From NCBI GenBank assembly GCA_003455715.1, contig DMQJ01000202.1, forward strand, positions 1 through 5,657: DNA of 5,657 bases, written 5' to 3'. The notes under the pieces are model-generated. The model ran no database searches, was not told the DNA's origin, and saw only the letters and a list, made by a program, of their open reading frames with translations. The DNA comes from Acidimicrobiaceae bacterium. Its GTDB lineage: Bacteria; Actinomycetota; Acidimicrobiia; Acidimicrobiales; Ilumatobacteraceae. The position numbers and the translations under genes were made by a program. This document shows, in pieces, positions 1-5,287 of this stretch. How positions within the stretch are numbered: position 1 is the first letter of the stretch; each line of letters opens with the position of its first letter.

Positions 1-2
1 CC

Positions 3-407
3 CTCGGTGTCGACAAGCGGCCGCAATTCAGCCAGCGCACCATCGCCCAGATGGGCACCAACCAGAGCGATCTTGCCCGTGCCGTTGCCCGCCTGAGCGC
101 CGCTCGAGCCTTTCTGTTCGACGAAGTGGGCCAGGCGTGGAATGCGGTGCAGGCCGGTGGCCGAGTGAGCCTCCACCAGCGGGCGCGCATGCGTCTCGCG
201 GGTGCCAACGCTGCCGAAACCGCCGCGGCGGTAGTCGACACGCTGTACACGATGGCGGGCGGCACCTCGGTGTTCGAGAGCAGCGCGCTGCAACGGTGTC
301 TGCGCGACGCCCACGTTGCGACACAGCACATCATGGTGGCGCCCCGTCTGTACGAGACGATGGGGAAGCATCTGTTCGGCATCGACATCGATGCCACGAT
401 GATCTGA
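3..407 (+). CDS. Acyl-CoA dehydrogenase-fold flavoprotein, C-terminal part (5' end outside window)
   Basis: The reading frame is open from position 3 to a TGA at 405-407 and gives 134 codons with no start needed inside the window. The translation is mostly alpha-helical and matches the C-terminal four-helix-bundle domain of the acyl-CoA dehydrogenase superfamily. Supporting motifs are MAGGTSVFESSALQR, then LRDAHVATQHIMVAP, then a short tail MGKHLFGIDID. The RDxH...QH arrangement is typical of the Acyl-CoA_dh_2 branch, which includes flavin-dependent monooxygenases such as HsaA and DszC as well as true dehydrogenases, so the reaction (alpha,beta-dehydrogenation or flavin hydroxylation) is left open. 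The N-terminal and middle domains, which hold most of the substrate and flavin contacts, are missing only because the window begins here. The protein is cytoplasmic by family. Methionine 17 of this fragment (position 51) is internal and not the real start. Two hairpins follow the stop codon. Confidence 0.85.
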   Translation, partial: LGVDKRPQFSQRTIAQMGTNQSDLARAVARLSAARAFLFDEVGQAWNAVQAGGRVSLHQRARMRLAGANAAETAAAVVDTLYTMAGGTSVFESSALQRCLRDAHVATQHIMVAPRLYETMGKHLFGIDIDATMI

Positions 408-424
408 CAAGCGGGCCAGCGTCG

Positions 425-462
425 CAGCGGTCAGTTGCCTGCCGCTGAGGGCGCCGCCGCCC
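425..462 (+). terminator. Tandem hairpins after the acyl-CoA dehydrogenase-like gene, possible terminator
   Basis: Two adjacent inverted repeats start 18 bases after the stop codon. The first pairs CAGCGG (425-430) with CCGCTG (442-447), then CAG (432-434) with CTG (439-441), leaving one bulged T and a TTGC loop. The second pairs GGGCG (449-453) with CGCCC (458-462) around a CCGC loop. Neither is followed by a T-run, so this is not a textbook intrinsic terminator, though GC-rich actinobacterial terminators often lack one. The position, between a finished gene and a gene with its own ribosome binding site, supports the call. Confidence 0.4.
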
Positions 463-490
463 GACAAACCTTCGGCTCGTCTGTGGGAAC

Positions 491-496
491 TACGCT
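491..496 (+). promoter_or_regulatory. Candidate -10 element of the surface-protein gene
   Basis: TACGCT fits the actinobacterial TANNNT -10 pattern. It lies 30 bases before the start codon, so transcription would begin near 503 and leave room for the ribosome binding site at 517-523. I see no good -35 hexamer at the usual distance; TTCGGC at 471-476 is only 14 bases upstream. This rests on pattern matching alone. Confidence 0.28.
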
Positions 497-516
497 CGCG
501 CCACAACGGGAGTCAC

Positions 517-523
517 GGGAGGG
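517..523 (+). promoter_or_regulatory. Ribosome binding site of the surface-protein gene
   Basis: GGGAGGG contains the core GGAGG and lies three bases before the ATG at 527. It is the clearest Shine-Dalgarno sequence in the window. It fixes the start, because the protein from this ATG begins directly with a signal peptide. Confidence 0.65.
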
Positions 524-526
524 CAG

Positions 527-619
527 ATGTCGGTTCAGAAGCGCAAGGTCGTCGTGGTCGTTGGCGGGGGTGCCGTTGCAGCGGCGCTGCCCATGGTGGG
601 TGTGACACCCGCACAGGCC
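527..619 (+). other. Signal peptide of the surface protein
   Basis: Codons 1-31 encode a basic n-region (KRK), a Val/Gly/Ala-rich hydrophobic core and a PAQA/A cleavage site. There is no lipobox cysteine and no twin-arginine motif, so Sec export with signal peptidase I cleavage is the expected route. Confidence 0.8.
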
Positions 620-2515
620 GCATCGTTCAACGTCACCAACCTCAACGACAGTGGCCCTGGGTCGCTTCGCCAGGCCATCGAAGATGCCAACGCTGCAGCA
701 GGGCCCGACACCATCACGTTCCAGGCGGGTCTTTCCGGCACCATCACCCTCACCACCGGCCAGTTGGAGATCGCCGACAGCGTCACCGTTGAGGGTCCGG
801 GGGCAGCGGTGCTCACCGTCAGCGGCGACGACGCCAGCCGAGTTTTCTACCTCTACAACGCAAGTTCAACGATCGACGTCACCATCGAGGGGCTCACCAT
901 CACCGATGGCGACGCCAACATCGGAGGGGGCCTGGTCAACTTCGACGAGAACCTCACTCTTGACGGCGTCGTGGTCACGGGCAATACCGCAACCGGCGAC
1001 GGTGGCGGCCTGTGGCTCGATGGCTTCAACATGACCGTCACCATCCGCGATTCGGTCATCTCGGGCAACTCGGCAACTGACGATGGCGGCGGCATTTACG
1101 TGGAAGACACCGGCGGTGAGTTGCGAATCGAGCGCACCGTGGTGTCGGGGAACGCCGCTGGCTACGACGGCGGCGGCATCTACTTCTACGACCCCGACGC
1201 TGCTGTCACCATCGTTGACAGCGAGATCAGTAACAACACCGCCGTCAGCAACGGTGGGGGTATCTACCTGTACGGCACCGACGGGGGCCCGTTCATCATC
1301 GAACGCTCGGCCATCTGGGGCAACTCGGCGGGGTCGGGCGGCGGCATCTTCCTGTACGAAGCCGACCACCCGGTGCGCATCATCAACTCGACCATCTCGG
1401 GCAACAGGGCCGATGACGGTCCCGGCGGGGGCGTCTACCTGTACGACGCCTCATATGTATCGTTCGAGCACTCCACCATCGCCGACAACGAATCGAACAC
1501 CGATGTCGCCGGCGTGTTCGTGTACGACGGCGAACTCACCCTCGACCACACGGTGATCGCCGACAATGTCGCCGACACGGTCGGTGCGTCGCAGGACCTG
1601 TTCGTCGATGGTCCCGGCGGGGCGGTCGTGGCCAACTGGTCGGTGGTGGAAGACACCACCGTGGCGCTCGGAGGTGCCAACAACACCACGGGCTCCGACC
1701 CCAACCTGGGCGTGCTGCAAGACAACGGTGGCCCGACCGACACCCATCTGCCACAGGCGGGCAGCTTGCTCATCGACGCCGGCGACCCTGCCATCGCGGG
1801 TGCTCCCGCGACCGATCAGCGCGGCCTCGCCCGCCAGACTGGCACCATCGACATCGGCGCAGTGGAGGTGGCTGAGCCACCGGTGAACGACGAGTACGCC
1901 ACCAACGAAGACACGCCGCTCAACATCGCGGCGCCGGGCGTCCTTGGCAACGATCCGACGTCGGGCACCCTCTCGGTTGACACCGAGCCCACCAACGGCA
2001 CGCTCTCGCTCAACGCCGACGGCAGCTTCAGCTACACGCCGAACCCGAACTTCAACGGCAACGATTCGTTCGTTTACGCCATCAGCGGTGCCGGCACCGC
2101 CACCGTGTCGATCGTGGTCAACCCGGTCAATGACCCGCCGGTCGGTGGCACCGACTCGGCCGACGTGCTTGCCGGTAAGTCGGTCACCATTCAGGTGCTC
2201 GCCAACGACTCCGACCCAGAGAGCAACCCGCTCAGCATCACGTCGGTGTCGCAGGGCATGAAGGGCACAGTGGTCATCAACGGCAACGCCGTGGTCTACA
2301 CCGCGAACGCTGGTGCCATTGGTGCCGACTCGTTCACCTACACCCTCTCCGATGGCATCGATACGGTGGTGGTGACCGTCAACGTCACCATCCGGCCCAA
2401 CGAGATCCCGGCCACGGGTGCGGCATCGGGTTCGGTGGCGCTGCTCGGCATGTCGTTCCTCGTGGTCGGTGGGGCCCTGCTGGCCGGGTCGCGTCGCCGT
2501 CGCCGGTTGGTGTAG
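527..2515 (+). CDS. Secreted beta-helix surface protein with choice-of-anchor Q segment, Big_9-like domains and sortase-type tail
   Basis: This 662-aa protein is probably exported by Sec and fixed to the cell surface. Residues 1-31 form a signal peptide: a basic start (KRK at 5-7), a hydrophobic stretch at about 8-26 and an AQA/A cleavage site after residue 31. NLNDSGPGSLRQAI (38-51) is the SLRxAI-type start of many beta-helix surface proteins, here without the usual Cys. Residues about 120-345 are a right-handed parallel beta-helix with GGG turns every 26-29 residues. DNGGPTDTHLPQAGSLLIDAG (399-419) to GAVE (444-447) fits the choice-of-anchor Q segment. Two cadherin/Big_9-like domains follow (about 452-532 and 536-622), each with a (G/A)ND motif and a (N/A)DSFxY strand. 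The end is IPATG (627-631), a hydrophobic helix (about 635-653) and five arginines (656-660). The fold suggests adhesion or binding of a surface polysaccharide, but no catalytic residues can be assigned. It uses TAG as stop; the other genes use TGA. Confidence 0.85.
   Translation: MSVQKRKVVVVVGGGAVAAALPMVGVTPAQAASFNVTNLNDSGPGSLRQAIEDANAAAGPDTITFQAGLSGTITLTTGQLEIADSVTVEGPGAAVLTVSGDDASRVFYLYNASSTIDVTIEGLTITDGDANIGGGLVNFDENLTLDGVVVTGNTATGDGGGLWLDGFNMTVTIRDSVISGNSATDDGGGIYVEDTGGELRIERTVVSGNAAGYDGGGIYFYDPDAAVTIVDSEISNNTAVSNGGGIYLYGTDGGPFIIERSAIWGNSAGSGGGIFLYEADHPVRIINSTISGNRADDGPGGGVYLYDASYVSFEHSTIADNESNTDVAGVFVYDGELTLDHTVIADNVADTVGASQDLFVDGPGGAVVANWSVVEDTTVALGGANNTTGSDPNLGVLQDNGGPTDTHLPQAGSLLIDAGDPAIAGAPATDQRGLARQTGTIDIGAVEVAEPPVNDEYATNEDTPLNIAAPGVLGNDPTSGTLSVDTEPTNGTLSLNADGSFSYTPNPNFNGNDSFVYAISGAGTATVSIVVNPVNDPPVGGTDSADVLAGKSVTIQVLANDSDPESNPLSITSVSQGMKGTVVINGNAVVYTANAGAIGADSFTYTLSDGIDTVVVTVNVTIRPNEIPATGAASGSVALLGMSFLVVGGALLAGSRRRRRLV
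923..1513 (+). repeat. In-frame repeats of about 84 bases encoding beta-helix coils
   Basis: The first glycine codon of the GGG(I/V/L) turn lies at 923, 1001, 1085, 1169, 1253, 1337 and 1424. The steps are 78, 84, 84, 84, 84 and 87 bases. A weaker copy (AGVFVY) follows near 1508. Each unit encodes a strand with an ISGN-like motif, a short loop, the glycine turn and a (I/V)(Y/F)(L/F)Y-type strand. The protein pattern is well kept while the DNA varies, so these are old structural repeats and not recent duplications. Confidence 0.8.
2405..2509 (+). other. C-terminal sortase-type sorting signal
   Basis: Codons 627-631 read IPATG. A hydrophobic segment (residues about 635-653) and five arginines (656-660) follow immediately. 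This three-part layout is the classic cell-wall sorting signal, with Ile in place of the usual Leu of LPXTG. A sortase would cut between T630 and G631. No sortase gene lies in the window, so cell-wall attachment is inferred from the signal alone. Confidence 0.75.
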
Positions 2516-2526
2516 CCCACCGTCCT

Positions 2527-2544
2527 CCCCGGCTACGGTCGGGG
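2527..2544 (+). other. Stable hairpin with C(TACG)G loop just before the crotonase start
   Basis: CCCCGGC (2527-2533) pairs with GTCGGGG (2538-2544), with one G-T pair, around the loop TACG. In RNA the closing C(UACG)G belongs to the unusually stable UNCG tetraloop class. The hairpin begins 11 bases after the surface-protein stop and ends two bases before the crotonase ATG. It could end transcription of the surface gene (no T-run follows) or hide the GGGG that might serve as a ribosome binding site. Which role applies cannot be decided from sequence. Confidence 0.45.
2534..2539 (+). promoter_or_regulatory. Candidate -10 element for a leaderless crotonase transcript
   Basis: TACGGT fits the TANNNT -10 pattern and ends exactly seven bases before the ATG at 2547. 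That is the spacing expected if transcription starts at the A of the start codon. Leaderless mRNAs are common in actinobacteria. The same bases form the loop of the hairpin at 2527-2544, so the two readings compete. No clear -35 element is visible. Confidence 0.3.
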
Positions 2545-2546
2545 TG

Positions 2547-3326
2547 ATGGAGGCCATTCATCTGCGCACCGAGGGCGACGTGGTGGTTGCCACCGTTCGC
2601 CACCCGCGGTCGCCGGTCAACGCGGTCGACGAACTGTTGCACGACGAGTTCGCCGAGCTGTTCGCGCAGCTTCGACGCGACCCGGGCGGCCGTGCCATCG
2701 TGCTCACTGGCGAGGGTAAGGCGTTCAGCGCCGGCGGCGACTTCGAGTGGTTCCCGCAGCTGCGCGACCCGGCGCGGCTGCCGGCGTTGCACCGTGCCGC
2801 CAAGCAGATGGTGTGGGACCTGCTCGACATCGAGGTGCCGGTGGTCTGCGGCCTCAACGGAGCGGCAGCCGGGCTGGGGGCATCGATCGCCCTGTTGTGC
2901 GATGTCATCGTGATGAGTGAGCGGGCGGTCATCGTTGACCCGCACGTCAATGTGGGCTTGGTGGCGGGCGATGGTGGCGCCGCGGTGTGGCCGCTGCTGG
3001 TGGGGCCGTTGGCGGCGAAGAGGCACCTCCTGCTCGGCGAGCCGCTCAGGGCCGACGACGCGCTCCGCCTCGGTGTGGCGGCCGAAGCGTGTCCGGCCGA
3101 TCAGGTGCACGAGCGGGCGATGGCGTGGGCACAGCGGTTGGCCGCCCAACCCCCGTTGGCTGTGCGCGGCACGAAGCAGGCAGTGAACGCACAACTGAAG
3201 CAGGCGCTGCTCACCAGCTTCGACCTGTCGACCGCGCTGGAGTTGCCGTGCTTCCTGTCGCACGACCATGTGGAGGCCATCGACGCCATGCGCGAACAAC
3301 GCACTCCGCGATTCGAAGGGAGATGA
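2547..3326 (+). CDS. Crotonase-fold (enoyl-CoA hydratase/isomerase family) protein with non-classical active site
   Basis: The 259-aa product has the usual length of a single-domain crotonase acting on acyl-CoA in the cytoplasm. AFSAGGDF (59-66) and NGAAAGLGAS (104-113) are the two oxyanion-hole regions that hold the thioester carbonyl. VGLVAGDGG (136-144) matches the usual LGxxPGxGG loop, and the C-terminus (RTPRFEGR) is typical. By eye alignment with rat enoyl-CoA hydratase, the catalytic Glu144 is Ser113 here and Glu164 is His133, so ordinary hydration is doubtful. Asp142 in the GDGG loop is a candidate catalytic residue. Isomerase, hydrolase or another crotonase reaction is possible. The ATG at 2547 is chosen because the conserved N-terminal strand follows at once; the open frame upstream lies inside the surface gene. 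There is only a weak ribosome binding site (GGGG at 2541-2544). The gene overlaps the nitroreductase start by four bases. Confidence 0.87.
   Translation: MEAIHLRTEGDVVVATVRHPRSPVNAVDELLHDEFAELFAQLRRDPGGRAIVLTGEGKAFSAGGDFEWFPQLRDPARLPALHRAAKQMVWDLLDIEVPVVCGLNGAAAGLGASIALLCDVIVMSERAVIVDPHVNVGLVAGDGGAAVWPLLVGPLAAKRHLLLGEPLRADDALRLGVAAEACPADQVHERAMAWAQRLAAQPPLAVRGTKQAVNAQLKQALLTSFDLSTALELPCFLSHDHVEAIDAMREQRTPRFEGR
3315..3322 (+). promoter_or_regulatory. Ribosome binding site of the nitroreductase gene, bears on start choice
   Basis: GAAGGGAG lies directly against the ATG at 3323, which is very short spacing. The GTG at 3329, two codons later, would have about six bases of spacing, which is more normal. 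The ATG still gives the common ATGA overlap with the crotonase stop. The two starts differ by only two residues. Confidence 0.5.
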
Positions 3327-4006
3327 CCGTGGAACCCACGAACCCGGTGCTCGACGCCATCCTCACCACGCGCGCGATGCGCCGCTTCACTGATGCGCCA
3401 GTGGACCAGGCCGCAATCGAGACCTGTCTGCAGGCGGCGCAGCAGGCGCCGAGTGGCGGCAACGTGCAACCGCAGCAGTACGTGGTGGTCACCGACCCCG
3501 AGCTACGGGCGAAGGTGGGCGACCTGTACCGGCTGGCCTACGACCGCTACGAGCAGTCGCTGCCCGAACCGGGCGACATGCCCGACGAGAAGGCGGCGGC
3601 GTCGTGGCGCCGCAACCGCGACGCCAGTCGTCACCTGGCCGACCACCTCGGTGAGGTACCGGTGCTGGTGCTCTTCTTGCAGCCGATCGTGCCGTGGGGC
3701 GGGGAGGATGCGGAGGGCCCGCTCGACATCGGCCGCCTCGATGCCAGCGTGTATCCGGCGGTGCAGAACTTCTGTGTGGCGGCTCGCTCGCTCGGCCTCG
3801 GTACGGCGCTCACCACCGTGATCCGCATCCGCACCGACGAAGTGTTGGCGCTGCTTGGGGTGCCTACCCGGGGCGACGGACGCCGACGCTTCGAGATCGC
3901 CGCGCTCGTGCCGGTGGGTCATCCGGTCGGGTCATTCGGGGTCGCCCCGCGCAAGCCGGCGGCCGCGGTGACACATTGGAATGGGTGGGGCAACCGCACC
4001 AACTGA
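3323..4006 (+). CDS. Nitroreductase-family FMN oxidoreductase
   Basis: The 227-aa product has the usual length of a nitroreductase-fold flavoprotein, which is normally a cytoplasmic FMN-dependent dimer using NAD(P)H. TTRAMRRF (15-22) gives the N-terminal arginines that bind FMN phosphate, and QAPSGGNVQPQQYVVV (41-56) is the classic FMN loop. YPAVQNFCVAARSLGLGTALTT (144-165) is the central helix and turn, and GHPVGSFGVAPRKP (199-212) the C-terminal loop with a phosphate-binding Arg210. A segment rich in charged residues (about 68-110) is the variable insert that usually shapes the substrate pocket. The substrate (a nitro compound, quinone, enone or other electron acceptor) cannot be told. The ATG overlaps the crotonase stop as ATGA, which points to one operon with coupled translation. 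A GTG two codons later is an equally possible start. The upstream extension of this frame lies wholly within the crotonase gene and is not real. Confidence 0.9.
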   Translation: MTVEPTNPVLDAILTTRAMRRFTDAPVDQAAIETCLQAAQQAPSGGNVQPQQYVVVTDPELRAKVGDLYRLAYDRYEQSLPEPGDMPDEKAAASWRRNRDASRHLADHLGEVPVLVLFLQPIVPWGGEDAEGPLDIGRLDASVYPAVQNFCVAARSLGLGTALTTVIRIRTDEVLALLGVPTRGDGRRRFEIAALVPVGHPVGSFGVAPRKPAAAVTHWNGWGNRTN

Positions 4007-4065
4007 CGAAACGGCCTGCCGCTCCGGCACGCCTTCGCCCGCGTGTGCGTGCTAATCAACCCTCC

Positions 4066-5259
4066 ATGACGTCGACTCAGGAACGCCTCACCTTCGACCT
4101 GCTCGACCCCGAGCTCTACCAAGACGGCGAGCGCATGCACGCCGCCTTCACCTGGATGCGGGCCAACGAACCCGTCTACCGCGACCGCAGAAACGGGCTG
4201 TGGGGCATCACCCGCAATGCCGACCTGCGTGAAGTGGAGCGCCGCAGCAGCGTGTTCTCCAGCGCCCAGGGCTACCGCGCGATCTGGGCTCCCGACGAAA
4301 TCAACATGATCGCCCAAGACGACCCACGGCACCGCCAGCAGCGGCTGCTTGTACAGGGCGACCTCACTGGCGCAGCCATCGCCAAGCGCAAGGACGAGTT
4401 CGAGTCGCTGGCTACCGAACTGATCGACGCTGCGCTGGCGAGGAACGAGATGGAGGTGGTGGAGGAACTCTCGGGCCAGCTTCCGGCGCGCACCACGTGT
4501 CGCCTGCTCGGCTATCCCGAGAGCATGTGGCGAGAGGTGAAGAGCTGGAGCGAGCGCTTGATGCGTATCGACATGCGCGAGCGCGACGGCGAGACGTTCA
4601 CCGAGTTCATCGACGCCAACATGGAGTTCGTTCAGGCGCTGATGCCGATTGCCGCAGAGCGGGCGAAGTGCCCGGCCCACGACTTCATCAGCACGTGGGT
4701 ACATGCTGAGATCGACGGCGAACGGCTGCCGCCGGCCGCAATCGTCCACGAGGTGGGCCTGTTCATCAGCGGTGGCGCGGAGACCACGCGTACCGCGATC
4801 AGCCACGGGCTACGGGCGTTTGTGGACCATCCCGAACAGTGGGAGGCCATGGCGGCCGACCCGTCGTTGGTGCCCACCGCGGTGGAGGAAGTGCTGCGGT
4901 GGGTGACGCCGCTCAACAACATGTTCCGTCGCGCCCTGGCCGACGACGAGATCGGTGGGCAACCGATCCGGCGTGGCGACCGCATCATCATGCTGTACCC
5001 GTCGGCCAACCGCGACCAAGCGGTGTTCGATCGGCCGTTCGAGTTCGACATCACCCGCGACCCGAACCCGCACCTGGCATTCGGCTTCGGCACGCATCTG
5101 TGCGTGGGGACGCATGTTGCACGCACCACGTTGGCTGCCGTCTTTGGTCAGCTCTCGCAGCGCATCACCAACCTGCGCGTGGTGAGCGAGCCTGATGTGG
5201 AACCGAACATCTTCGCTCGCGCTGTCCGCAGTTTCCGCTTGGGCTACGACCTGCGCTGA
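4066..5259 (+). CDS. Cytochrome P450 monooxygenase (class I bacterial type)
   Basis: The 397-aa product is the normal size for a soluble bacterial P450. All signatures are present: HRQQR in helix C (89-93, HxxxR), SGGAETTR in helix I (235-242, with the Glu239/Thr240 pair for oxygen activation), EVLR in helix K (275-278) and FGFGTHLCVG (339-348) with Cys346 as haem thiolate ligand. From memory the C-terminal half (LRWVTPLNNMFRRA, SANRDQAVFDRPFEFD, NPHLAFGFGTH) resembles the actinobacterial CYP142/CYP125-like sterol and fatty-acid oxidising group. The substrate remains open. It needs a ferredoxin and reductase, and none lies in the window. The ATG at 4066 is chosen because the frame upstream is the shadow of the nitroreductase gene and an N-terminal DLLDPELYQDG-type P450 start follows. 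No Shine-Dalgarno sequence is visible in the 59-base gap, so translation may be leaderless or depend on the upstream gene. Confidence 0.95.
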   Translation: MTSTQERLTFDLLDPELYQDGERMHAAFTWMRANEPVYRDRRNGLWGITRNADLREVERRSSVFSSAQGYRAIWAPDEINMIAQDDPRHRQQRLLVQGDLTGAAIAKRKDEFESLATELIDAALARNEMEVVEELSGQLPARTTCRLLGYPESMWREVKSWSERLMRIDMRERDGETFTEFIDANMEFVQALMPIAAERAKCPAHDFISTWVHAEIDGERLPPAAIVHEVGLFISGGAETTRTAISHGLRAFVDHPEQWEAMAADPSLVPTAVEEVLRWVTPLNNMFRRALADDEIGGQPIRRGDRIIMLYPSANRDQAVFDRPFEFDITRDPNPHLAFGFGTHLCVGTHVARTTLAAVFGQLSQRITNLRVVSEPDVEPNIFARAVRSFRLGYDLR

Positions 5260-5271
5260 CAGGTCGTAGCC
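5242..5271. terminator. Perfect 12-bp inverted repeat around the P450 stop codon, likely bidirectional terminator
   Basis: GGCTACGACCTG (5242-5253) and CAGGTCGTAGCC (5260-5271) are perfect inverse complements with a six-base loop CGCTGA. The loop contains the last half-codon region and the TGA stop (5257-5259) of the P450 gene. It ends 16 bases before the stop of the convergent minus-strand gene, the right place for a shared terminator. No T-run follows on either strand, so it would be a GC-rich, U-tract-free type. Confidence 0.65.
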
Positions 5272-5287
5272 GCTTGCGATGGGAGGC

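Noticed and set aside
923..1513. Regular repeats considered as a CRISPR array or satellite DNA
   Set aside because: The roughly 84-base spacing is in frame, the DNA copies are not identical, and the pattern is explained by beta-helix coils.
2418..2546. N-terminal extension of the crotonase frame
   Set aside because: The extra 43 codons overlap the sorting signal of the surface protein and encode Trp/Cys/Arg-rich sequence unlike any crotonase N-terminus.
1451..2557. Long minus-strand open frame (368 codons) opposite the surface-protein gene
   Set aside because: The translation is His/Arg/Val/Gly-rich with no recognisable domain. It is the mirror of a strongly GC-biased real gene with clear domains on the + strand, a common artefact in high-GC DNA.
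2385..3299. Minus-strand open frame (304 codons) across the crotonase gene
   Set aside because: It crosses the boundary between two well-supported + strand genes, has low-complexity His/Arg composition and no family motif.
4017..4029. TGCCG/CGGCA stem with CTC loop after the nitroreductase gene, considered as a terminator
   Set aside because: Only five base pairs with no T-run; such short stems are expected by chance at this GC content.
3694..4065. N-terminal extension of the P450 frame
   Set aside because: It lies within the nitroreductase gene in another frame and encodes Arg/Gly/Pro-rich sequence. The P450 is already full length from 4066.
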